From Bacillota bacterium (lineage in GTDB: Bacteria; Bacillota; Clostridia; Christensenellales; Aristaeellaceae): a DNA stretch of 21,772 nt. Location: positions 1 through 21,772 of the forward strand of contig JAEZTL010000013.1 of assembly GCA_023421395.1 (NCBI GenBank). The letters run 5' to 3'. Under the pieces are notes generated by a model. It was given only the letters and a program-made list of their open reading frames with translations, did not search any database and had not been told where the DNA came from. This document shows, piece by piece, positions 13,874 through 21,437 of this stretch. Made by a program: the position numbers and the translations under genes. Each line of letters opens with the position of its first letter. The stretch's first letter is position 1.

Positions 13874-14566
13874 ATGGTCGAGCGGGTTGAAGGCGGCGGA
13901 TTATTCCTGAATGGCGGCGTAGACGGCTGCCTGATCCTTTCGGACATTTCCGGCGCGTCTTCGGCGCGGGCGCTGGCCGGTGAACTTAACCGTTCGGGCT
14001 TTACCGTGTCGGCGCCGGCGCTTTACGCCCGCCGTGAAACTTTGGCCGGCGCGGCGCCGTCCAATTGGCGGATCTGGCTTGACCGGGCACGGGAAGCGTA
14101 TTCGCGGCTGGACCGCGCGCAGTCGTCGGTGGCCGTGATCGGCATTGGCGCCGGCGGCGCGCTTTCGCTGATTCTGGCGGCGGAATATCCGGTTTCGGCG
14201 GTGGTCGCGGTGTCTCCAGTGTTGCGCGCGCGCGGCGCGCTGGGGGACGGCCTGTTCTTACGGGGGCTGAAACAGCCGACGGGGGAGGCCTGCCGCGCGT
14301 GGGATCTCTTTTCGCTGATGCGGCTTGCGCGGCGTAGCCTGTTCGCGGTGGTGGCGCCGGTGCTGATTGTGCGGAAGGAGACGGGCGAAATCCACCCGGC
14401 CGGCGCGCATCTGGCCTTCACGGGGATCTCGTCCAGGCAGAAGCAACTTATGCGGTTTTCGCAAGCCCGACCCGGTTTGCCCGCGGCGGCGTATCCGGAG
14501 CAGGCGTGGGACGCAATAAAGAACCATCTCCGCCTGGCCTCCGCCGCAAATGCGCTTGTAAACTGA
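13874..14566 (+). CDS. alpha/beta-hydrolase fold protein, catalytic triad lost
   Basis: A 230-residue protein that lines up over its length with small Est30-like carboxylesterases: GGLFLNGG...CLILSDISG for the first strand and oxyanion loop, then VAVIGIGAGGALSLILA, where the family has GLSLGG. The nucleophile Ser of GxSxG is Gly92. The acid residue expected after VLIVR (family HDE) reads KETGE, and the His expected near the C-terminus (SGH) reads ARPG. All three triad residues thus seem to be missing, yet the frame is intact and preceded by a GGGGAGGGGGG ribosome binding site, so it is more like a pseudoenzyme than a decayed gene. A binding or regulatory role would be a guess. It starts 44 nt after hom. 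Confidence 0.72.
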   Translation: MVERVEGGGLFLNGGVDGCLILSDISGASSARALAGELNRSGFTVSAPALYARRETLAGAAPSNWRIWLDRAREAYSRLDRAQSSVAVIGIGAGGALSLILAAEYPVSAVVAVSPVLRARGALGDGLFLRGLKQPTGEACRAWDLFSLMRLARRSLFAVVAPVLIVRKETGEIHPAGAHLAFTGISSRQKQLMRFSQARPGLPAAAYPEQAWDAIKNHLRLASAANALVN

Positions 14567-14583
14567 GAAAAATCCTGTATAAT
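14556..14583 (+). promoter_or_regulatory. promoter of the parvulin lipoprotein gene
   Basis: TTGTAA (14556-14561) and a perfect TATAAT (14578-14583) are 16 nt apart. The -35 box overlaps the last codons of the preceding hydrolase-like gene, and transcription would start near 14590, about 28 nt before the next ATG. It separates the parvulin gene from the upstream operon. Confidence 0.85.
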
Positions 14584-14617
14584 GAAACCAAAGCGGTGAT
14601 TGAAAGGAAGGTATCGG

Positions 14618-16153
14618 ATGACAAATACGATTGCCAAATGGCTGGCCCTGGCGCTTTGCGCGGTGCTGACCCTCTCTGGCTGTGGATTGGTCTCCATCGA
14701 CAAGGAAACCGAACAGGCCCAGCAGAACGCGACGGTGGTGGCGGAGTATACCGGCGGCACCGTGACCTATGCCGACGCCATCGCGGAGTACCAGAACTGG
14801 CTGTCCTACTACGAGGCCTACGGTTATTCCATCACCAGTGACGCCGACAAGACGGAGCTCAAGCAGCAGGTGCTGGATACGCTGGTGCAGCAGAAGATCA
14901 TCGAAGCCAAGGCCAAGGAGATGGGCCTTACCGATCTTTCCGAGGACGAGAAGGCGGATATTCTCAGCCAGGCCCAAGCCGAGTATGAGGATGCGGTCAC
15001 TTATTACATGGACTACCTGCAGGGAGACACGGACCAGGAGACGCGGCAAAACGCCGTGGACTACCTGGACAGCATCGGCTATACGCTTGAGAGCATTGAG
15101 CAGTACGATACCGAGAACGCCTGGCAGGAGAAGCTGAAAGACGAGATCACCAAGGATGTGACGGTCAGCGACGAAGCCGTTCAGACCACCTACGATGCCT
15201 CCGTCGCGGAAGATCAGGAGTCCTTCACGGACGATACCTACAACTTTGAGAACGCGGCCACCTACGGCGACACCATTACCTGGGTGCCGGAGGGATACCG
15301 CGCGGTCAAGCACATTCTGCTGACGTTGCCCGAGGAGGATTCGTCCTCGCTGATCGACCTCGAGTCGCAGATCGAGGATGTCAACGTGCGCATTGAGGAG
15401 CTTCAGAATCCCGAGGCGACCGAGGCACCCGCCGAGGAGGGCGACGCTTCCGCATTCTCCGACGCCATCAGCCCGGATGAGGCCGTTGCCGCCGCCGACA
15501 GCGAAACCACGGCTTCGCCGGATGCCACCGCTTCCGCGGAGGCTGCCGCCGACGAAACGCTTGCCTCCGGCGAAGAGGATTTTACAGACGAGGCTGAAAA
15601 TCTCGAGGGCGACACCGCTGAGACGGCCGCCGTGGACGACGCCGCGCTGGAGAACCTGACACTGCCGGAGCTTGAAACCAAGAAGGACGAGCTCACCAAG
15701 CAGCTGGACGCCTTGAAAACCGCCGCCATCGCCAAGCTTCAGCCCAAGATCGATGAGATCCAGGCGAAGATTGCTTCCGGCGAGGACTTTGACAAGCTGA
15801 TCGAGGAATACGGCGAGGACGATGGCATGAAGACCGAGCCGACCAAGACCAACGGCTACTATGTTTCCGCGGACTCCCAGATGTGGGACGACGCGTTCAC
15901 TACCGCCGCGATGGCCCTTCAGAAAGTGGGCGACGTGTCCGAACCGGTGCTCAGCCAGAGCGGTGTGCACATCATCAAGTACATCGCGGACGTCACCTCC
16001 GGGGCGGTGCCGCTGGATCAGGTCCGCGAAGAGATCAAGGCGGAGGCGCTGGAGACAGCAAAGAACGATCGCTATGACGAAACCGTTCAGGGCTGGGTGA
16101 CGGCGGCCAATGCCAAAACCTACGTGGACAAGCTGGTCGATCCGACCGCCTGA
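14618..16153 (+). CDS. prsA: PrsA/SurA-type peptidyl-prolyl isomerase lipoprotein with interrupted parvulin domain
   Basis: A 511-residue extracytoplasmic foldase that would help secreted proteins fold at the outer face of the membrane. A signal peptide ends in the lipobox LSGC (Cys22). A helical N-terminal SurA-like region follows (about 50-190). The parvulin domain begins with RAVKHILLTLP (His232) and resumes at IDEIQAKIASGEDFDKLIEEYGED (about 378-401), with GYYV and SGVHIIKYI later. Between the two halves lie about 130 extra residues: an acidic Ala/Glu/Asp/Thr/Ser-rich stretch and then a Lys/Glu/Leu helix. ATG 14618 follows AAAGGAAGG. The gene has its own promoter and terminator. Confidence 0.88.
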   Translation: MTNTIAKWLALALCAVLTLSGCGLVSIDKETEQAQQNATVVAEYTGGTVTYADAIAEYQNWLSYYEAYGYSITSDADKTELKQQVLDTLVQQKIIEAKAKEMGLTDLSEDEKADILSQAQAEYEDAVTYYMDYLQGDTDQETRQNAVDYLDSIGYTLESIEQYDTENAWQEKLKDEITKDVTVSDEAVQTTYDASVAEDQESFTDDTYNFENAATYGDTITWVPEGYRAVKHILLTLPEEDSSSLIDLESQIEDVNVRIEELQNPEATEAPAEEGDASAFSDAISPDEAVAAADSETTASPDATASAEAAADETLASGEEDFTDEAENLEGDTAETAAVDDAALENLTLPELETKKDELTKQLDALKTAAIAKLQPKIDEIQAKIASGEDFDKLIEEYGEDDGMKTEPTKTNGYYVSADSQMWDDAFTTAAMALQKVGDVSEPVLSQSGVHIIKYIADVTSGAVPLDQVREEIKAEALETAKNDRYDETVQGWVTAANAKTYVDKLVDPTA

Positions 16154-16172
16154 TCCCAAGCCTGAGAAAACG

Positions 16173-16220
16173 CCGGCCGCCGGGGAACTGAGATCCCCGG
16201 CGGCCGGAATATTCTCTTTT
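16173..16220 (+). terminator. intrinsic terminator after the parvulin gene
   Basis: CCGGCCGCCGGGGA (16173-16186) pairs perfectly with TCCCCGGCGGCCGG (16194-16207), a 14-bp GC-rich stem with loop ACTGAGA, followed by AATATTCTCTTTTT. An outer GAGAA/TTCTC pairing (16164-16168 with 16212-16216) could extend it. It begins 20 nt after the stop codon and insulates the dnaG cluster. Confidence 0.93.
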
Positions 16221-16221
16221 T

Positions 16222-16433
16222 GGGCGGATTGCAAGGTTAATTTTATGTACCGGAAGGGTTTCTGCGCTTTCGCGTGGTATATACCATCCACATGGGGAAG
16301 ACTAGCGCGGGACGTTGCGCCGGTCGTTTTCGATTAATTTGTCGCACGGCGTCGGATTTGTGCAGGAAATCCGCCGCACGCGGCGAATTCTATTTACGAT
16401 CGAACCGGCGATCGAATTAAGGCGGTGTGCGGC
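16222..16433 (+). other. dnaG upstream region with palindromes and a direct repeat
   Basis: No gene is seen here. TGGTATATACCA (16275-16286) is a perfect 12-nt palindrome. CGGATTT/AAATCCG (16353-16359 and 16367-16373) and CGCCGC/GCGGCG (16372-16377 and 16380-16385) are two hairpins sharing two bases, so they exclude each other. CGATCGAA occurs twice (16397-16404, 16409-16416) just before the dnaG ribosome binding site. I found no convincing -35/-10 pair, although a promoter for the dnaG cluster is expected here. Confidence 0.6.
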
Positions 16434-18179
16434 ATGTCGGGGAGGATCCCGGACGCGTGGCTCGACGAGCTGCGCGCGAGGCTGAACATCGTTGACGTCG
16501 TGGGCGATTACGTTCAGCTCAAGCCCAAGGGGCGGCGCTACTGGGGGCTTTGCCCGTTCCACAACGAAAAGACCGCGTCCTTCAGCGTAGACGGCGAGGA
16601 GCAGATGTATTACTGCTTCGGCTGCCACAAGGGCGGTACCGTCATCAATTTCGTGATGGAAATGGAACGGATGGAGTTCCTGGACGCTGTCAAACTGCTG
16701 GCGGAGCGCGCGCGACTGGATCTTCCGGACTCCGCCGATTCACCTGAAGTCGACAGGACGCTTAAAGAGCGCGTCTACGCCGCCAACCTGGCCGCTGCGC
16801 GCTATTTTCACGACGTCTTGTGGACCAGCTCAGGTGCGCAGGTATTGGATTACCTGCATAAGCGCGCATTGGACGACGGGGATATCCGGCGCTTCGGGCT
16901 GGGCGCCTCTACGGTCGAGTGGGATGATCTGACAAACGAACTGATCCGGCAGGGCTTTGAAGAGGATGTGTTGGCACAGGCAGGCCTGACCGTGCGTAAA
17001 GATCAAAGGCGGTTCGACATGTTTCGCAACCGCGCGATGTTTCCCATCATTGACGCGCAGGGCAGGGTGCTGGGCTTCGGCGGGCGGGCGATGGGCGACG
17101 CGCAGCCCAAGTACCTCAATACGGGCGATTCGCCGGTGTTCAACAAGCGGCAAAATCTGTACGCGATTAATTTTGTGCGCAAGGAGCGATCACTGGACAA
17201 ACTGATTCTTGTCGAAGGCTACATGGACGTGCTTGCGCTTCGACGCGCGGGCGTTCCGGGCGTGGTGGCCACGCTGGGTACCGCGCTGACGGAGGAACAG
17301 GCCCGGGTCATGAAGCGCTTTGCGCCGGAAACCTGGGTGGCCTACGACGGCGACGCGCCCGGCCAGAAGGCCACGCTTCGCGCGCTGGACATTCTGGAGG
17401 CGGCGGGCATTCCCTGCCGTGCGCTGGTGTTTCCGGACGGGTTGGACCCGGACGACTTCATCAAGCGGGACGGGCCCGAGGGCTTTGCCAAGTTGAAGCC
17501 GGTGGGCCGGTATGACTACCGGATGGATACCTACGCGCGCGAGTTTGATCTCTCTACGCAGGAAGGACGCACCGGGTACGCGATCAAGAGCTGCGAAACG
17601 CTGAAAAAGGTCGAAAACCCTGTGGAATTGGAAAACTATCTGAAGCGGCTGGGTGTCGAAACCGGTTTTTCCCGGGAGGTGCTGCTGAGCCAGATCGGCG
17701 TCAGAATGCAGCCTGATCGCAAAAGGCCCGAGCGCCGGCTGGACGCAAAGCCCGCGACGGAGACGGCCACCCAGAAGTACGAGCGGACGCTCATCATGCT
17801 GCTGGCCAGGAACCTGATCCCGCGGGAAACCGTCAAACGCGAGGACTTCGATACGCCGCTGTACGAACGCATGGCGGAGCAGCTGCTCGCGGGACAGTCC
17901 GCGGCGGCGGTTCTTGACCGGGCAAGTGACGACGAGCGGCCTCAGGCCGCGCGGGCGCTGGGGGACGAGGTCTTCGCGGACGAAAAAAACGCGATGCAGA
18001 TCGCGCAGGATTCGCTGAACAAGATCCGCGCAGGCCGCATGGAGGCCGCGCTTTTACTCCTCCAAGAGGAGCTGAAAACCGCAGGGGAGTCCCGGCGGCG
18101 GGAACTGATTGAACAGATGTCGGCGCTTACCCTGGAGCTTGAGCGCCTGAGGACCGGTCGGAAGGAGTGGACCGTTTGA
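16434..18179 (+). CDS. dnaG: DNA primase DnaG
   Basis: A 581-residue primase that makes RNA primers for replication. The N-terminal CHC2 zinc-binding domain has Cys40, His43, Cys61 and Cys64 (CPFH...CFGC). The TOPRIM catalytic core has LVEGYMDV (Glu261) and YDGDAPG (Asp305, Asp307). The C-terminal helical region would contact the replicative helicase. Length is normal for Bacillota. ATG 16434 is preferred to GTG 16425 because AAGGCGGTG lies at proper distance only from the former. Its stop overlaps the next gene, rpoD, as TTGA, which keeps the classical dnaG-rpoD pair. Confidence 0.96.
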   Translation: MSGRIPDAWLDELRARLNIVDVVGDYVQLKPKGRRYWGLCPFHNEKTASFSVDGEEQMYYCFGCHKGGTVINFVMEMERMEFLDAVKLLAERARLDLPDSADSPEVDRTLKERVYAANLAAARYFHDVLWTSSGAQVLDYLHKRALDDGDIRRFGLGASTVEWDDLTNELIRQGFEEDVLAQAGLTVRKDQRRFDMFRNRAMFPIIDAQGRVLGFGGRAMGDAQPKYLNTGDSPVFNKRQNLYAINFVRKERSLDKLILVEGYMDVLALRRAGVPGVVATLGTALTEEQARVMKRFAPETWVAYDGDAPGQKATLRALDILEAAGIPCRALVFPDGLDPDDFIKRDGPEGFAKLKPVGRYDYRMDTYAREFDLSTQEGRTGYAIKSCETLKKVENPVELENYLKRLGVETGFSREVLLSQIGVRMQPDRKRPERRLDAKPATETATQKYERTLIMLLARNLIPRETVKREDFDTPLYERMAEQLLAGQSAAAVLDRASDDERPQAARALGDEVFADEKNAMQIAQDSLNKIRAGRMEAALLLLQEELKTAGESRRRELIEQMSALTLELERLRTGRKEWTV

Positions 18180-19273
18180 GCAAGGTGACGATGCAAAGCG
18201 CGGCCAATCGCGTTAAGGAGCTGCTCGAGGCGGGAAAAGCCAAGGGTGTGCTTACCTATAAAGAAATCATCGAGCAGCTGGGCGAATTGGAATTGGATAC
18301 CGATCAGATCGATAAGATTCTGGAAACGCTGGAAAACGCGGGCATCGAGGTGGTCAACGAGGCCAAGGCGATCTCCGAGCCCGAGCCGGAACCCATTCTG
18401 GAGCTGATCGACGAGGACATCGACTTGTCCGTTCCCGAGGGAATCTCCATCGACGACCCTGTCCGCATGTACCTGAAGGAGATCGGCAAGGTGCCGCTGC
18501 TGTCCGCCGACGAGGAGATCCAGTTGGCCAAGCGGATGGAGTCCGGCGATGAGGACGCCAAGCACCGGCTGGCGGAGGCCAACCTGCGCCTGGTGGTCTC
18601 CATCGCAAAGCGGTATGTGGGCCGCGGCATGCTGTTTCTGGATCTGATTCAGGAAGGCAACCTTGGCCTTATCAAGGCGGTGGAGAAGTTCGACTACCGC
18701 AAGGGCTACAAGTTCTCCACCTATGCCACCTGGTGGATTCGGCAGGCCATCACCCGCGCCATCGCGGATCAGGCCCGTACCATCCGCATTCCCGTGCACA
18801 TGGTGGAGACCATCAATAAGCTCATCCGCGTGTCCAGGCAGCTCCTGCAGGAGTACGGCCGCGAGCCCACGCCGGAGGAGATCGCTACCGAGATGGGCAT
18901 TTCCGAGGACAAGGTGCGGGAGATCATCAAGATCGCGCAGGAGCCGGTGTCGCTGGAAACCCCCATCGGCGAGGAGGAGGACAGCCACCTGGGCGACTTC
19001 ATCCCCGACGACGACGCCCCGGCCCCCGCCGAGGCTGCCGCGTTTACGCTGCTCAAGGAGCAGCTGATGAGCGTGCTGTCCACGCTGACGCCCCGGGAGG
19101 AAAAGGTGCTGAAGCTGCGCTTCGGCCTTGAGGACGGCCGCGCCCGCACACTGGAAGAAGTCGGCAAATACTTTAAAGTCACCCGTGAGCGCATCCGGCA
19201 GATCGAAGCCAAGGCGCTCAGAAAACTGCGCCATCCAAGCCGTTCGCGCAAGCTGAAGGATTCGCTGGACTGA
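18176..19273 (+). CDS. rpoD: primary sigma factor RpoD/SigA
   Basis: A 365-residue housekeeping sigma factor. A region 1.1-like domain covers about 5-65 (VKELLEAGKAKGVLTYKEII), then an acidic linker. Region 1.2 starts at DPVRMYLKEIG (about 94). Region 2 includes RLVVSIAKRYVGRG and YKFSTYATWWIRQAI, the core-binding and -10 recognition part. Region 3 has PVHMVETI, and region 4 ends with the -35 recognition helix VTRERIRQIEAKALRKLR. The start is set at TTG 18176, 8 nt after AAGGAG; GTG 18167 overlaps that site and is too close. This overlaps dnaG by 4 nt. The window's own promoters fit the TTGACA/TATAAT boxes such a factor reads. Confidence 0.96.
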   Translation: MSKVTMQSAANRVKELLEAGKAKGVLTYKEIIEQLGELELDTDQIDKILETLENAGIEVVNEAKAISEPEPEPILELIDEDIDLSVPEGISIDDPVRMYLKEIGKVPLLSADEEIQLAKRMESGDEDAKHRLAEANLRLVVSIAKRYVGRGMLFLDLIQEGNLGLIKAVEKFDYRKGYKFSTYATWWIRQAITRAIADQARTIRIPVHMVETINKLIRVSRQLLQEYGREPTPEEIATEMGISEDKVREIIKIAQEPVSLETPIGEEEDSHLGDFIPDDDAPAPAEAAAFTLLKEQLMSVLSTLTPREEKVLKLRFGLEDGRARTLEEVGKYFKVTRERIRQIEAKALRKLRHPSRSRKLKDSLD

Positions 19274-19992
19274 TGCGGGCCATCACGCTGGATGCCCGGC
19301 TTTCTGCCGTCGCGTCGCTGGTTCCCGCCTGCGAATGCGCGGCGGACATCGGCGCGGATCATGGCTTTCTCGGCGCGCACCTGCTCCTTACGGGCAGGTG
19401 CGCCTTCGTTCGCTTCGTGGACATCAGCGCCGACAGCCTGGAAAAGGCGCGCCGGCTGATCGGCAAGCTGCGCCTGGAGGGCCGCGCGGAGTTTCTGGTG
19501 GGCGACGGCGCCGGGGCATTCAACGCGCCGCTAGACGCGGCGGTGATCGCGGGGATGGGCGCGGAGGTGATCTGCGGCATCCTCGATCGCGGACGGGAAA
19601 GGCTCTCGGGCGCGTCCCTTGTGCTCTCGCCCAATCTGGATGCGGCGGCAGTCAGGCGCTTTCTGATGGAAAGCGGTTACGCCATCACCGGGGAGGCGCT
19701 CGTTAACGAGGGCCGCCGGTTTTACCCGGTGATCGCGGCGAGGCCCGGACGTGCCCGCTACGACCGGCTGCAGCTCCTCGCCGGGCCGGTGCTCCTGGAA
19801 AAGCGGCCGGACAGCCTGATGCTGTATGCGGAGCATCGGCTGCGCGTCATCGAGCGTGCGCTGCCCGGGGCCAGAAGGGGCGGCGAGCCCTGGGTGCCAG
19901 AGATGGAAGAAGAGCTTCGGTTGTGGCGGGAGGTGCGGTATGGCGACGGTCGCCCAGATGCTGGAACTGGTGAACGAGATCGCGCCCTTTGA
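19273..19992 (+). CDS. trmK: tRNA (adenine22-N1)-methyltransferase TrmK
   Basis: A 239-residue SAM-dependent enzyme that makes m1A at position 22 of tRNA. It shows the SAM motif ADIGADHGFLGAHLL (24-38), VDISADSLEKARR, the VIAGMGAEVI block and LVLSPNLDAAAVRRFL. The C-terminal helical domain (YAEHRLRVIERAL) matches the family layout. ATG 19273 shares one base with the rpoD stop (TGATG). The frame runs 53 nt into the following gene, so the last 17 or so residues are encoded by overlapping DNA. The position between sigA and a Nif3 gene is the usual one in Bacillota. Confidence 0.93.
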   Translation: MRAITLDARLSAVASLVPACECAADIGADHGFLGAHLLLTGRCAFVRFVDISADSLEKARRLIGKLRLEGRAEFLVGDGAGAFNAPLDAAVIAGMGAEVICGILDRGRERLSGASLVLSPNLDAAAVRRFLMESGYAITGEALVNEGRRFYPVIAARPGRARYDRLQLLAGPVLLEKRPDSLMLYAEHRLRVIERALPGARRGGEPWVPEMEEELRLWREVRYGDGRPDAGTGERDRAL

Positions 19993-20689
19993 ACTCGCGG
20001 AAGCCTGGGACAATGTGGGGCTCCTGGCAGGGCATCCGGGCTGGAACGTCGAGCGGGCGATGGTGGCGCTGGATTTGACGTCCGGCGCGCTTCGGGAGGC
20101 TATCGGCGGCGGCGCGCAGTTGATCGTTACCCATCACCCAATTCTCTTTCACGGGCGAAAAAACCTCCGGGAGGATGACGGCGAAGGTGCGCTTCTTGCG
20201 GAGCTGGTGCGTGCGCGGATCGCGCTGATCGCCGCCCATACCAATTACGACAATGCGCCGGAGGGGCTGAACGACGCGCTGGCCGAAGCGTTGGGCCTTG
20301 AAGACGTCGGCTCGCTGGCGCACGGGCTGCGCGCAGGCATGTTTTTCGGCTCTCCGGAAGAGCTGCTCGCACGGGCGGGAGAGCGCCTCGGAGGGACGCC
20401 GCGGCTGTATCGCGGCGGCCGAGCGGTCGCCAGGGTCGCCGTCTGCGGCGGCGCGGGCGGTTCGTTCTGGCCCGAGGCGAAGGAAGCGGGCTGTGACGCC
20501 TACCTGACCGGCGAAGTCCGCCACCACGAGGCCCTCGCGGCCACTGAGGCGGGACTCACACTGATCGAGGCCGGCCATTACCATACCGAACGGGTGATGG
20601 TTAAAGCCTTGAGAAGCCGTTTACAAATGCGCGCAAATACGTTACAATATAATGTGCACGTCTTTGGCAGCAGCTTTGAGCCATTTTGA
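19940..20689 (+). CDS. Nif3-like dinuclear metal protein (DUF34 family)
   Basis: A 249-residue member of the Nif3/YqfO family, annotated elsewhere as GTP cyclohydrolase I type 2 but with no settled role. Metal ligands are visible: THHPILFHG (His65, His66), AHTNYD (Asp104), and the C-terminal GHYHTER. The GEVRHHEALAA segment is also typical. It is the short form, without the PII-like insert of YqfO. ATG 19940 follows GGGAGGTG at about 4 nt; it lies inside the trmK 3' end. The gene's last 70 nt are AT-rich and contain a promoter for the next gene. Confidence 0.92.
   Translation: MATVAQMLELVNEIAPFELAEAWDNVGLLAGHPGWNVERAMVALDLTSGALREAIGGGAQLIVTHHPILFHGRKNLREDDGEGALLAELVRARIALIAAHTNYDNAPEGLNDALAEALGLEDVGSLAHGLRAGMFFGSPEELLARAGERLGGTPRLYRGGRAVARVAVCGGAGGSFWPEAKEAGCDAYLTGEVRHHEALAATEAGLTLIEAGHYHTERVMVKALRSRLQMRANTLQYNVHVFGSSFEPF
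20620..20653 (+). promoter_or_regulatory. internal promoter for the zinc-ribbon gene and rnpB
   Basis: TTTACA (20620-20625) and TACAAT (20643-20648) are exactly 17 nt apart, and a second, overlapping TATAAT lies at 20648-20653. The boxes are inside the 3' end of the Nif3 coding sequence, in a short AT-rich patch unlike the surrounding DNA. Transcription would begin near 20655-20660, about 50 nt before the zinc-ribbon ATG. Confidence 0.72.
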
Positions 20690-20710
20690 CGCGCGGATGG
20701 GAGGAAAAGA

Positions 20711-21424
20711 ATGCAGCTTGACATGCTTTGGGCGTTCATGCAGGTGGATATGGAAGCCGACCGCTTTGAAAACGAGATGCGGCAGGCGCCCAACCGGCTG
20801 AAGCTGATCAAACATCGCGATTTCATCGTGGAGCAGCAGGCCAACATGAAGCGCATCGAAGAGGAAGTCGCCACCATGTGCGACCGCATGGAGGCCGTTT
20901 CCGATGAGGCGTCCCGGCTGGAGGGCGTCGTGCGCGCGCAGGTTGCGGATGCGCAGGACGGTACGCCCGGGACGATCGAAGAGCTGGACGGCCGGATTGT
21001 GCAGGTGCAAAAGCTTCTGGAGACGCTTTCGCACTACGAACAGGAGCTCCAGAGGATCCGCAAGGACGCCGAGGTGCGCGATCGCCAGCAGAAGGAGATT
21101 CGCGTACGCGCGGCGAAGGCCAAGGCGGAATATGATGAGATCAAGCAGACCTACGACCAGGAATTCAAGCGGGACAGCGAGAAGCTGTCCACGCTCAAGC
21201 GTAAGGCGGAGGCTGCCGGCAAGAGCATCAAACCGGAGCTGCTGGAGCGGTATATGAACATCAAGCAGCACGCGGCGCCGCCGATGGCGCGCCTTGTGGG
21301 CGGGCAGTGCGGCGGATGCTACATGTCGCTGCCCTCGGTGACGCTCAAGCAGATTCAGGCCGGAGAGCGCATCGTCGAGTGCGACAACTGCGGAAGGATT
21401 CTCTATCAGCCGCCGGAAGGCTGA
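20711..21424 (+). CDS. coiled-coil protein with C4-type zinc ribbon
   Basis: A 237-residue protein of the family often named zinc ribbon domain-containing protein. Residues about 15-180 are highly charged heptad-like helix, predicting a long antiparallel coiled coil. The C-terminus is a zinc ribbon with Cys200, Cys203, Cys224 and Cys227 (QCGGCYMSLP...VECDNCGRILY). ATG 20711 follows GGAGG at 6 nt. It lies 21 nt after the Nif3 gene and 13 nt before rnpB, a neighbourhood recalled from several Gram-positive groups. Its biochemical role is not established; nucleic acid binding is a guess from the ribbon. Confidence 0.9.
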   Translation: MQLDMLWAFMQVDMEADRFENEMRQAPNRLKLIKHRDFIVEQQANMKRIEEEVATMCDRMEAVSDEASRLEGVVRAQVADAQDGTPGTIEELDGRIVQVQKLLETLSHYEQELQRIRKDAEVRDRQQKEIRVRAAKAKAEYDEIKQTYDQEFKRDSEKLSTLKRKAEAAGKSIKPELLERYMNIKQHAAPPMARLVGGQCGGCYMSLPSVTLKQIQAGERIVECDNCGRILYQPPEG

Positions 21425-21437
21425 GAAGACAAGATTT

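Noticed and set aside
14258..16291. A 677-codon minus-strand open frame
   Set aside because: It lies opposite the parvulin gene and hydrolase-like gene and crosses both the strong promoter and the terminator; no family motif is seen.
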